Source: Candidatus Tumulicola sp. (GTDB lineage: Bacteria > Vulcanimicrobiota > Vulcanimicrobiia > Vulcanimicrobiales > Vulcanimicrobiaceae). From it: DNA of 64,000 bases. The stretch covers positions 186,001-250,000 of the forward strand of contig DASXDT010000001.1 in assembly GCA_036490475.1 (NCBI GenBank). The letters run 5' to 3'. Both the position numbers and the translations under genes were made by a program. Under the pieces are notes generated by a model. That model was not told where the DNA came from and searched no databases. It saw only the letters and a list, made by a program, of their open reading frames with translations. Each line of letters starts with the position of its first letter. Positions within the stretch are counted from its first letter, which is position 1. Positions 24,892-31,849 of the stretch are shown in pieces.

Positions 24892-25010
24892 CGAGTTTCT
24901 GCCAGAAATGCGGGCGCGCGTTTGAGGCGTCTGGTAAATCATCGCATTCAAGCAGTTTCCTCGACCCTAACGACCCTTTTGAGCATGTCGCGTCGCTTCA
25001 AGACTGCAAG

Positions 25011-25090
25011 AACCCACCTGTCAACACGCAGTTTTGAAAGATGTTGCAGCAACCCACCTGTCAACACGCAGTTTTGAAAGATATTGCACG
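25011..25090. repeat. 40-bp tandem direct repeat
   Basis: Two adjacent 40-bp units (25011-25050 and 25051-25090) match at 37 of 40 positions, beginning AACCCACCTGTCAACACGCA. The region 24892-25367 has no supported gene, so these may be protein-binding sites. A stem followed by TTTTTT on the minus strand lies just beyond (25092-25116). Confidence 0.6.
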
Positions 25091-25341
25091 AAAAAAGGGT
25101 ACCCCAAATGGGTCCATTTCCAGCTTTGAGCGTCGTCGGTACGGCGTAGATTCGAGCAGGCTCGGCTCTCGAACGACTGGATTGGCCTGAGCTTGTCAAT
25201 GCCTCGACTTGCGCTTTCGCCCGGTCTTGCGGGCGCGCTTCTCAGCGGTCCTCTCGCGCCAAGCCCGGAGTACAAGGTCCGTGATTCGAGCCAAAGTATT
25301 GATTAGTTCGAGCAGTACCGATGGATTGAGGTCTTGCATGA

Positions 25342-25363
25342 GGGAGCCGTTGTTCCGGGCTCC
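25342..25363. other. hairpin before the small membrane-protein gene
   Basis: GGAGCC/GGCTCC stem with a roughly 10-nt loop in the gene-poor stretch; no T-tract. Confidence 0.35.
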
Positions 25364-25367
25364 TCCT

Positions 25368-25547
25368 ATGTACTGTGAGGACTGTAACGCCCGCCTGAGT
25401 TTCTCCCAGGAGGGCCGTTGTTCAGCGCCGGGATTATCCGCAGACGCACTTCATCCGGCCGCTTATGGCTACGGAGGGTTTCACTCATGGTCTATCCGCA
25501 CAAAGACTCACCGACCGGCGCTGTTCCTGTTGGAGCGGTCATCTTGA
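25368..25547 (+). CDS. possible small Cys-containing protein
   Basis: 59 residues from the ATG at 25368: MYCEDCNARLSFSQEGRC gives a CxxC plus a third Cys, zinc-ribbon-like, then an unremarkable tail overlapping the next gene by 61 bp. No ribosome-binding site; only the first 20 residues look convincing. Confidence 0.25.
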   Translation: MYCEDCNARLSFSQEGRCSAPGLSADALHPAAYGYGGFHSWSIRTKTHRPALFLLERSS

Positions 25548-25708
25548 CCGAGATTCAAATACCGTTCTGGAATCTCGTGGGACTACTTGTGAAGGTCTCG
25601 CTCGCGGCTATTCCGGCGTCCATCATCCTGTTCGTTATCTACGGCGTGCTATGGGCAGTCACGTTAGGATTGTTCGGGGCGGGGCTGTTCGGGACATTTC
25701 ACCGATAG
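25487..25708 (+). CDS. small membrane protein
   Basis: 73 residues from the ATG at 25487, which has GGAGGG 8 bp upstream; a longer reading from 25418 lacks such support. Hydrophilic first 20 residues, then a long hydrophobic region (FWNLVGLLVKVSLAAIPASIILFVIYGVLWAVTLGLFGAG) that could form two membrane helices. Function unknown. Confidence 0.55.
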   Translation: MVYPHKDSPTGAVPVGAVILTEIQIPFWNLVGLLVKVSLAAIPASIILFVIYGVLWAVTLGLFGAGLFGTFHR

Positions 25709-25737
25709 CTCGCAAAGGTCGGGCGAAGTGCGTCCAC

Positions 25738-26454
25738 TCAAGTCCCGTTCGGAACGTTTTCTTCGCCCGAACTTTTCGGCGAGTTGACCTCGGAACTTAG
25801 TGGACCCGGCGCGGGGAAGGACGTGACTCGCTCTTGCGGTGCCGGTAGGTCGTATGACACTACGAAGCGCACGCCCTGACCCTCCAGCACTGTCCATTTC
25901 CCCGTACCCCAGGAGTTGAACATGCTAAGGAACTCAACTTTAACTAGGAAGGACTTGTACGCGTCGGGTGATTGCGACGGTACCTTTGAGAAGGTCAGCC
26001 CGGCCATTTCGTGCTTTTTCGTTTCCCCTGCGGCGAGAGTGTATGGAAGTTCGCCGCGAGCCATTCCGCTTTGTTGCAGTCCCGGCCCGACCGGTGTAAC
26101 GTGTACGTTGACTAGCAGCGCCGGTCCTGAACCGGCGTTTTGCACGCTGAATGCTAGGAAATAACGCCCGTCTCCGCTGTTAGAGCAATTCGCGTCCTTA
26201 AGGAGGCATACCGGCGACAAACTTTCTTGATGATGCCGGTCTGATAGTTTGTTACCCTGGATTGTATCTCCGGCGAGGTCAACGGTAGCTTTTCGCAACT
26301 TGGCCGTATAAACTGCGAGTCCCAGTGTCGCAAGGAATAGAAGGCCTGTTATAACGTCGAGAACTGTATCCGTGTGAGGTTGTGGAGGTGGCACAATGAC
26401 AGTCGTGCTGCTTCCAGCATGCGTTACTACCGATGTCAACATGTGAGGAGTCAT
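25738..26454 (-). CDS. membrane-anchored protein of unknown function
   Basis: 238 residues. One membrane helix at about residues 30-50 (VLDVITGLLFLATLGLAVYTA), then a short cytoplasmic coil and a beta-rich domain (YFLAFSVQNAGSGPALLVNVHVTPVG) resembling the immunoglobulin-like domains of small membrane-tethered proteins common in phage cargo. Its stop is 30 bp from the convergent small membrane gene. First of three leftward genes that separate the recombinase region from the integrase. Confidence 0.6.
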   Translation of the reverse strand: MTPHMLTSVVTHAGSSTTVIVPPPQPHTDTVLDVITGLLFLATLGLAVYTAKLRKATVDLAGDTIQGNKLSDRHHQESLSPVCLLKDANCSNSGDGRYFLAFSVQNAGSGPALLVNVHVTPVGPGLQQSGMARGELPYTLAAGETKKHEMAGLTFSKVPSQSPDAYKSFLVKVEFLSMFNSWGTGKWTVLEGQGVRFVVSYDLPAPQERVTSFPAPGPLSSEVNSPKSSGEENVPNGT

Positions 26455-26550
26455 ATTGGGGAATGCCCCTGAGGGACAACTCCAAAGCTGAGCCCTCCTT
26501 GAGGCTCGTCGCGGTGCCCACGCGCTGAAGCTCTTCCCAATCTCAAGGCT

Positions 26551-27108
26551 TCATGCCCGCTGCTTCGTGCAATCGTCGCCGCTTATGACTATTCTCTTTG
26601 TGAAACCAGTCAAGGTATCCGTCACGGTTCGGGTCGCGGTGAAATCGCCGGAGACCGAACCCTGATAATCAAACTGAACACGGTATCTAAATTGCACGTT
26701 GTAGGTTGTCCAAAGCAGCAGCCCCAGGGCGATGAACGTCAAGGTTGGAGCCGCTTTGTAACAGGAGAGAATGCCGCCGAAAAGTTTGCCGATTGATTCC
26801 CTTGCTGCCAAGGGCTGACCTAAGAGTAATGAGCCAAGTGCTGGAACGAGAAACAACGCCACCAAGAAGAGTGGTATAAAATAGTTGGAGGCCAACAGTA
26901 TTTCAGCGGGCTCCTGAGTTCCGCAAGTGTTTTCCATGGCTAAAAGTCTCGCCGCGAAGAAGCTAACAAAAGCCATCTCCGCTATCCAGACGCAAAGCCA
27001 AAGCCTCGTAGACTTGCGGCGTTCCGCCGCTTGTTGGACATGGTGCTCAAGCCACAGCCTTGCCGTGGTCCGTTCTCTTTCTGCCTGCTCGGCTTTGTCG
27101 TAGTCCAC
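26551..27108 (-). CDS. membrane protein of unknown function
   Basis: 185 residues with a charged N-terminal helix and three membrane segments (about residues 38-58, 75-95 and 120-135), then a short extracytoplasmic tail with Cys near the end. No family recognised. Part of the cargo block next to the integrase. Confidence 0.55.
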   Translation of the reverse strand: MDYDKAEQAERERTTARLWLEHHVQQAAERRKSTRLWLCVWIAEMAFVSFFAARLLAMENTCGTQEPAEILLASNYFIPLFLVALFLVPALGSLLLGQPLAARESIGKLFGGILSCYKAAPTLTFIALGLLLWTTYNVQFRYRVQFDYQGSVSGDFTATRTVTDTLTGFTKRIVISGDDCTKQRA

Positions 27109-27178
27109 GTCGATATTTAACTTCCGTTTGCCCGGTCACAAGGTTTCGGCATCGCGACTTTTCCCGAAAAGATACTTA

Positions 27179-27919
27179 TCACTTAACTACCGCCTTTTCG
27201 AGGTACTCGCGAGCGGATTCGAAAATCGCCCTCAAAGAGTCGGATAACTGTTGGCGCAGTTCGGCAATCAACGCTACATTTAGAGTTAAGCCTTGCCAAG
27301 TTGACTCCGCTCTGGGAAGCGGCGGGTCAACGCCAATTATCCTCGGAGGCTGTATGGCCCAATTTCTGGGTGGACTGCCCCGGTGGGAGAGAATGTCGCG
27401 CATGTTCTTCACGGCCTTATAGGCTTTGCTCTTTTGCACCGTCTTGAGAACCGACGTGACCTTGTGGTCGCGAATCTGACTTGAAAGTCTGCCGACAATT
27501 GCGTCTGGCGGGGGCACCTTCTTCTCGTCAAGGTTAAACTCTATTTTGTTAGGGCTTACGAGTGAGAGCGCCGCGTATACGCCGAAGAATGTGCATTCTA
27601 TCACCGATAGGCCATTCGTGAAAAACGAGAACAGGGCGGTCTCTTCGAGATTTCGCTGCTCAGCGGACGGCATGGTTAGCGGGTAGAGCCTTTCGAACTC
27701 TCTTGCCGCCACGTCAAGACCGCTCCATCGGTACACGATGCTGTTTGATGCCGCAGTAAACTGCCTCCAAACCGGTGAAGGTTGCTGATTGTTCGCGTTG
27801 CGATGCGCCATGTCTAATCCATCGCACACGGAAACGATAGCATCGTAATCGTCAGACGGAAAATCCGCTGGCATCTGAATAGATGGCATGCGAAGAAGTT
27901 CGCGACTGCCTGTTCGCAC
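27179..27919 (-). CDS. helical protein with a possible HEPN-like motif
   Basis: 246 residues, soluble and mostly helical. Residues 95-190 contain LFSFFTNGLSVIECTFFGVYAAL and later KNMRDILSHRGSPPR. The RDILSH element fits the R-x4-H signature of HEPN nucleases and the general fold looks similar, so a HEPN-type RNase is possible, but the match is by eye. The position beside the integrase fits accessory or defence cargo. Confidence 0.5.
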   Translation of the reverse strand: MRTGSRELLRMPSIQMPADFPSDDYDAIVSVCDGLDMAHRNANNQQPSPVWRQFTAASNSIVYRWSGLDVAAREFERLYPLTMPSAEQRNLEETALFSFFTNGLSVIECTFFGVYAALSLVSPNKIEFNLDEKKVPPPDAIVGRLSSQIRDHKVTSVLKTVQKSKAYKAVKNMRDILSHRGSPPRNWAIQPPRIIGVDPPLPRAESTWQGLTLNVALIAELRQQLSDSLRAIFESAREYLEKAVVK

Positions 27920-27976
27920 GCCCTTGCCTTCTCGGAGCGAAGGGTTTCTGGCACCTCATGCAAACTAACCCACCCA

Positions 27977-29263
27977 ATGGCTATGAAAAAGAAGGCTCGG
28001 AAGGTCGCTCACATCGTCCAAGTCGAGGGTTACGATGACCCGCTTGGCATTGGCGGTCGGTTTGTAACGACCCAAGAGCGACAGTCCGGGACCGGCTCCA
28101 TCGACCGCGTGACTATCAAGGGCGAAGAGTTCTGGCGCGCCCGGTACTGGATGGATGACGCCAAAGGCGTGCGAGTGCGAAAGGCGCTCTATGCGAAGTC
28201 GGAATCAAAGGTTCTGCAAAAGCTTTCGAACCTTCGGAAGACTCCGACTGCGAGTCGCGATGCGAAGAAGCTCACTCTGGAGCAGTACCTCACGCATCAC
28301 TTCCTCCCCGGCATCGAGCAGCAGGTTCGGCTCAACACGTTTTCGACGTATGACCGCGCCTGCCGGAATCACATCATTCCTCGTATCGGTAAGGCACGGC
28401 TCGTGTCATTTACACCATCGAACGCGAACGCATGGACCGCCGAGTTAGCAGCGGACGAGACTGGCGCTCGTGCGACGCAGCAGGCCTTCATGGTTCTCAA
28501 GCGCGCGCTCGGGTACGCGGTCACGCCGTTAGGCCTCCTCGAACGCAATCCGCTCAGTGAAATGCACGCTCCGAGGGCCGACAAGAAGACGCAGCACATC
28601 CTCGGCTTGGATGAAGTCGGGAAGCTACTCAAAGCGGCGCAGCAGACGGACTGGTACGTTTTGATTCTGCTCGCGATTGCAACGTCGATGCGTCAAGGTG
28701 AACTGTTCGGTCTGCAGTGGAAGCATGTCAAACTTCCCGAGGGGTATCTCCGCGTCGTCGAGAGTCTGCTCATCGGACGCCAAGGCGAGCCGTATCTTGC
28801 GGCACCCAAGACTGAGGCTTCGAAGCGACGGGTTGAACTGTCGCCCATGCTCGTGCAAGTTCTCACCGACCACAAGGCGCGACAGACCGACAACCCGCTC
28901 GGTCTCGTGTTTCCGGCGGCTAAGGGCGGCTTCATCCGCAAGGATAACTTCCGGCGCGACGTATGGGTCCCGCTCCTTGAAGCGGCCGAATTGCCAAGCG
29001 TTACCTTTCACAGTCTAAGGCACGCCGGGAACTCGCTGCTCGTCTCTCGCGCCGGGGTCTCACTGAAGGTCGCTCAGGAGCGTCTCGGCCATGAAACCAG
29101 AGGCGTCACGTTCGACGTGTACACCCACCTCGAACCGGGCGAATCCAAGCGCGCAGCGGCTCAAATGGACAAGCTCCTAAACCGCTCAGGTGGGCTAGTA
29201 ACGGGGTTAGTAAGCTCTTCGAAGGGCTCGAAGCCGAGGCCTAAGGCAAAGAAAAAAGACTGA
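27977..29263 (+). CDS. int: phage-type tyrosine integrase
   Basis: 428 residues. An N-terminal arm-binding domain (GEEFWRARYWMDDAKGVRVRKALYAKSESK), SAM-like core-binding domain (residues 100-185), catalytic domain from about residue 205. Catalytic residues: Arg in SMRQGELFGL, Lys in KTEASKRR, HSLR in FHSLRHAGNS, His in RLGHETRG, and the Tyr nucleophile in FDVYTHLEPG. It ends 20 bp before the tRNA-Ile 3' end and points at attR, the usual position for the enzyme that integrated the element. Its start follows an inverted GGGTTAGT copy. Confidence 0.9.
   Translation: MAMKKKARKVAHIVQVEGYDDPLGIGGRFVTTQERQSGTGSIDRVTIKGEEFWRARYWMDDAKGVRVRKALYAKSESKVLQKLSNLRKTPTASRDAKKLTLEQYLTHHFLPGIEQQVRLNTFSTYDRACRNHIIPRIGKARLVSFTPSNANAWTAELAADETGARATQQAFMVLKRALGYAVTPLGLLERNPLSEMHAPRADKKTQHILGLDEVGKLLKAAQQTDWYVLILLAIATSMRQGELFGLQWKHVKLPEGYLRVVESLLIGRQGEPYLAAPKTEASKRRVELSPMLVQVLTDHKARQTDNPLGLVFPAAKGGFIRKDNFRRDVWVPLLEAAELPSVTFHSLRHAGNSLLVSRAGVSLKVAQERLGHETRGVTFDVYTHLEPGESKRAAAQMDKLLNRSGGLVTGLVSSSKGSKPRPKAKKKD
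29192..29211 (+). repeat. GGGYTAGT repeats near attR (candidate integrase arm sites)
   Basis: GGGCTAGT at 29192 and GGGTTAGT at 29204 inside the 3' end of the integrase gene, about 90-110 bp from the att core. A 15-bp block around the first copy (GGTGGGCTAGTAACG) matches 14 of 15 at 6876-6890. Confidence 0.5.
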
Positions 29264-29279
29264 AGCTATCAGTCTTTTT
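29252..29279. terminator. bidirectional terminator between integrase and tRNA-Ile
   Basis: GACTGA/TCAGTC stem with a 5-nt loop, preceded by A6 and followed by T5, so it can serve the integrase on the plus strand and the tRNA on the minus strand. It overlaps the integrase stop codon. Confidence 0.8.
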
Positions 29280-29282
29280 CTC

Positions 29283-29359
29283 TGGTGGGCCATCCTGGGT
29301 TCGAACCAGGGACCTCATGCTTATCAAGCATGCGCTCTAACCAACTGAGCTAATGGCCC
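29283..29359 (-). tRNA. tRNA-Ile(GAT)
   Basis: 77 nt with an intact cloverleaf: acceptor GGGCCAT/ATGGCCC, anticodon loop TTGATAA, T-arm CCTGG-TTCGAAC-CCAGG, and an encoded CCA. The 5' part is chromosomal and the 3' part (to 29331) is contributed by the integrated element, which thereby restores the gene; the original 3' end is at 6718-6766. Confidence 0.95.
29301..29331 (-). repeat. attR core
   Basis: 31 bp identical to 6736-6766, spanning anticodon loop to T-loop of tRNA-Ile. Right boundary of the element. Confidence 0.9.
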
Positions 29360-29449
29360 TCGGGGAAGCTCCTGTATAAGACGCGCGCGCGGCCGTCTCC
29401 TACCGGACGGCGTCGGAGGCGGCGCACGGCGGGCGCGGAAGCGATTCGA

Positions 29450-30394
29450 ATGCGGAAAATGTCGGGTGTCTGGCTGCTGCGCGCGACGGTCGTGCTCTCG
29501 TTGCTCTCGGGAGAAGCTTGCGCCGGCGATCCCGGGCTGTCCCCGCCTGCAGCAGCGTCCGCCGACAGTCCGAGGACGGCAACGAGCGGCGAACATTCGA
29601 TGTGGTTGTGGCCGGGCAGCAGCTATCCGCCGGCAGCCTCGGTGATGGCGTGGTGCACGGCCAACGGCGTCAGCAACGTCTTTCTGTACGCGTACGCACG
29701 CGACGGCCGACTGCAACACTCGCGCGAGCTGCAAAGCTACGCCAAGGCCGCGCCGCCGGCCGGCGTCACGCTGTACGCCTTGAACGGCGACACGAGCTGG
29801 ATCGAACACCCGAACAAAGCCGTCGCGTGGGAAAACGCCGTCAACAAAAGCGGCTTGTTCTCCGGTATTCATATGGACACCGAGCCGAATCAAGTCTCCG
29901 GCTGGAAGGCGTACGACAAGCCCGGCGCGGTGCAATCCGACACGCCGATCATCAAACACTTCTACACCATGCTGCACGCGGTGCGCGCCAACAGTCCGTC
30001 GACGCACATCGAGGTGGACGTGCAGTTTGCCGACACCGATTATACCAAGGCGCTCGGCTTTCCGACCGATGGTTACAACAGCTTCGGCGAAGCGCTGGTC
30101 GCCGACACCGATGAGCTGACCGTCATGTCGTATCGCACGGCATTGAACGGCAACAACGGCTTGCTCCAGATTTCGGCGCCAATGCTTGCACTGGCCACCG
30201 CGCACGACAAACCGATACGGTTGGCGATCGAAACGACCAAAGACCCGGCCGATCCGCAAGACTCGTTCTGGGGACAGCCGCAATCGGCCGTTACGACAAT
30301 GTTAAATGCCATCGACAACGCCGAAGCGTCGTCGACGGCCTACAATGGAACGTCGGTGGAAGACTATGAGGCTTGGGTGGAACTCAAGAAATAG
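29450..30394 (+). CDS. secreted TIM-barrel-like protein of unknown function
   Basis: 314 residues with a signal peptide (LLRATVVLSLLSGEACAG). The mature part looks like a (beta/alpha)8 barrel: SMWLWPGSSYPPAASVMAWC, NVFLYAYARDG, VTLYALNGDTSWI, FSGIHMDTEPNQ, HIEVDVQFAD, DELTVMSYRTALNG, IRLAIETTKD. The acidic residues at strand ends (DTEP, ETTKD) would suit a glycosidase, but no family is recognised, so no enzymatic function is assigned. Converges with the phosphoesterase operon; the stops are 10 bp apart. Confidence 0.6.
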   Translation: MRKMSGVWLLRATVVLSLLSGEACAGDPGLSPPAAASADSPRTATSGEHSMWLWPGSSYPPAASVMAWCTANGVSNVFLYAYARDGRLQHSRELQSYAKAAPPAGVTLYALNGDTSWIEHPNKAVAWENAVNKSGLFSGIHMDTEPNQVSGWKAYDKPGAVQSDTPIIKHFYTMLHAVRANSPSTHIEVDVQFADTDYTKALGFPTDGYNSFGEALVADTDELTVMSYRTALNGNNGLLQISAPMLALATAHDKPIRLAIETTKDPADPQDSFWGQPQSAVTTMLNAIDNAEASSTAYNGTSVEDYEAWVELKK

Positions 30395-30403
30395 CGCTTA
30401 ACG

Positions 30404-31837
30404 CTAATACGTATCCGGAGGCGTGTTGTCGACGTGCGTCAGGAAGTATTGCGCGTCTTCGCTCGAGGGAATTTTGACGAACGTAATGGGCGGCTGCGTG
30501 AAGTCGAACATGTCGTCGAACGCCGCCGCTCGCTGATCGGCTAACACCACCGAACCGTTTCCTAGGAACGGCAATCCGAACGTTTCTTCGATGAAGTGCA
30601 GCGTGCTCGCGACCTCGTAATGGGTGTGCGAGACGTAGCCGGCTCTTGCGTAGGGCGACACCACCATGAGCGGCACACGGTAACCAAGGCCTTCGTACGC
30701 GCCCGTGACCGGATCCGCTAGCTGCTTCGGTACGACCGGATCGAACCAGCCGCCGGACTCTTCCCACATGACGATGACGGCGGTATTGCCCCAATACTGA
30801 CTCTGACCGACCGCGTTGACGATCGACGCGACCCAGGACGGTCCGAGGCTTCCGGATTGCGGACCGGGATGATCGGAGTTGGCACCGCTCGGCGTCACCC
30901 ACGAGACCTGCGGTAAGTTCCCGTTCGCGATATCCTTGAGGACTGTTGTGTCGGGACTGACGATATTGGCGTGGTCCGGACCGTTCCAAACGCTTTGAAT
31001 CGACTCGAACGGATCCAGATTGCTTCCTGCGCCTGACTTCTGCGAGTAGAATTTCCACGTGATGCCGGCTGCGTCGAGCGAGTCGGCAATGGTCGAGAAC
31101 GTAAAGCACGGATACGGGCCCGCGACCTCGTGGCCGGTCGCCGCCGGGAATTGCGGCGGATCGGCTTGACCGAAGTCGAGCACGTTTGCGGTAACACCTG
31201 GCTTCTTCTCGTTGCAGCCCCAGACCGAACCATCCGGAACCTCGACCGTGTGGCCGCTTTGCCCGGCGATCATGTACTCGTGCGAAACGAACGTGGGACC
31301 GCTGTTCGATTCGAAGGCCTCGTCACCCAAGGCGTACTCTTGGGCGATCGTCCAATACGGTTGGATGTCCGATTTTTGCACGTACGTAAACGGCATTTGC
31401 TTGACGGTAGGATCGTTGGAAAAAACCCAACACTGGGGCTCGTTATTCTCGTTGACCTTGTCGCTACAGACGGAACCAGTTTTTTTGAACTTAACGATCT
31501 CGTCGTCCCAGCCATCGTTCTTGCCTCGATCGAAGTCTTCGAGAAACTGGGTGTGCGAGTGATTGATATCGCGCTTTTCTTCCAACGGAAGTGGTTGCAA
31601 CGTGTAGGTCGTTCCGTGGCCCATGCCGTTGCTCGCCGTCTTCGCTCCCGGAAAGCCGTAGAACAAATTGTTGAAGCTGCGATTCTCTTGCATGACGATA
31701 ATAACGTTCTGAATAGGCGTCGATCCGCCCGAGTGGTTAGCGAAAGAGCGCGCGGTGCCGGGCGCTGCCGGCCCCTGGGATAATGGCGAACTACAGGCGG
31801 CCAGAACGACCGCCATCAACCACGAGAGTTTTTTCAT
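30404..31837 (-). CDS. phospholipase C-like phosphoesterase lipoprotein, array copy 6
   Basis: 477 residues; the ATG at 31837 sits 8 bp after GGAG (a GTG three codons upstream is less likely). Lipobox LAAC, Cys15. Phosphoesterase family (PF04185, acid phosphatase AcpA / phospholipase C type): N-terminal metal motif IVMQENRSFNNLF, SGPTFVSHEYMIAGQSGH in the middle, and a late metal-site motif that here reads MWEESGGWFDPV instead of the usual WDExGGxYDHV. So this copy lacks both the Asp and the His of that motif and may be altered or inactive. It ends in DNTPPDTY. Last gene of the six-gene operon. Confidence 0.85.
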   Translation of the reverse strand: MKKLSWLMAVVLAACSSPLSQGPAAPGTARSFANHSGGSTPIQNVIIVMQENRSFNNLFYGFPGAKTASNGMGHGTTYTLQPLPLEEKRDINHSHTQFLEDFDRGKNDGWDDEIVKFKKTGSVCSDKVNENNEPQCWVFSNDPTVKQMPFTYVQKSDIQPYWTIAQEYALGDEAFESNSGPTFVSHEYMIAGQSGHTVEVPDGSVWGCNEKKPGVTANVLDFGQADPPQFPAATGHEVAGPYPCFTFSTIADSLDAAGITWKFYSQKSGAGSNLDPFESIQSVWNGPDHANIVSPDTTVLKDIANGNLPQVSWVTPSGANSDHPGPQSGSLGPSWVASIVNAVGQSQYWGNTAVIVMWEESGGWFDPVVPKQLADPVTGAYEGLGYRVPLMVVSPYARAGYVSHTHYEVASTLHFIEETFGLPFLGNGSVVLADQRAAAFDDMFDFTQPPITFVKIPSSEDAQYFLTHVDNTPPDTY

Positions 31838-31849
31838 GTCGATCACTCC

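Larger units (their letters stand above)
6736..29331. mobile_element. integrated phage-like element in tRNA-Ile(GAT)
   Basis: Bounded by 31-bp identical att cores (6736-6766 and 29301-29331). A tyrosine integrase gene ends about 40 bp inside the right core. Contents: early-type operon of small HTH and unknown proteins (7719-10330), tape-measure protein (10907-16189), small possible virion proteins (16491-17610), replication module (17677-20292), unknown genes (20795-22567), a second recombinase (23048-24007) and cargo (24082-27919). I could not identify terminase, portal, capsid, protease, lysin or holin genes, so it is a defective, satellite or atypical element rather than an ordinary complete prophage. 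Confidence 0.85.

Noticed and set aside
25011-25090. CRISPR array
   Set aside because: Two adjoining 40-bp units without spacers and no cas genes; a plain tandem duplication.
24948-25199. minus-strand ORF over the 40-bp repeat
   Set aside because: Its sequence is essentially the translated repeat, with no start signal and no resemblance to a protein family.
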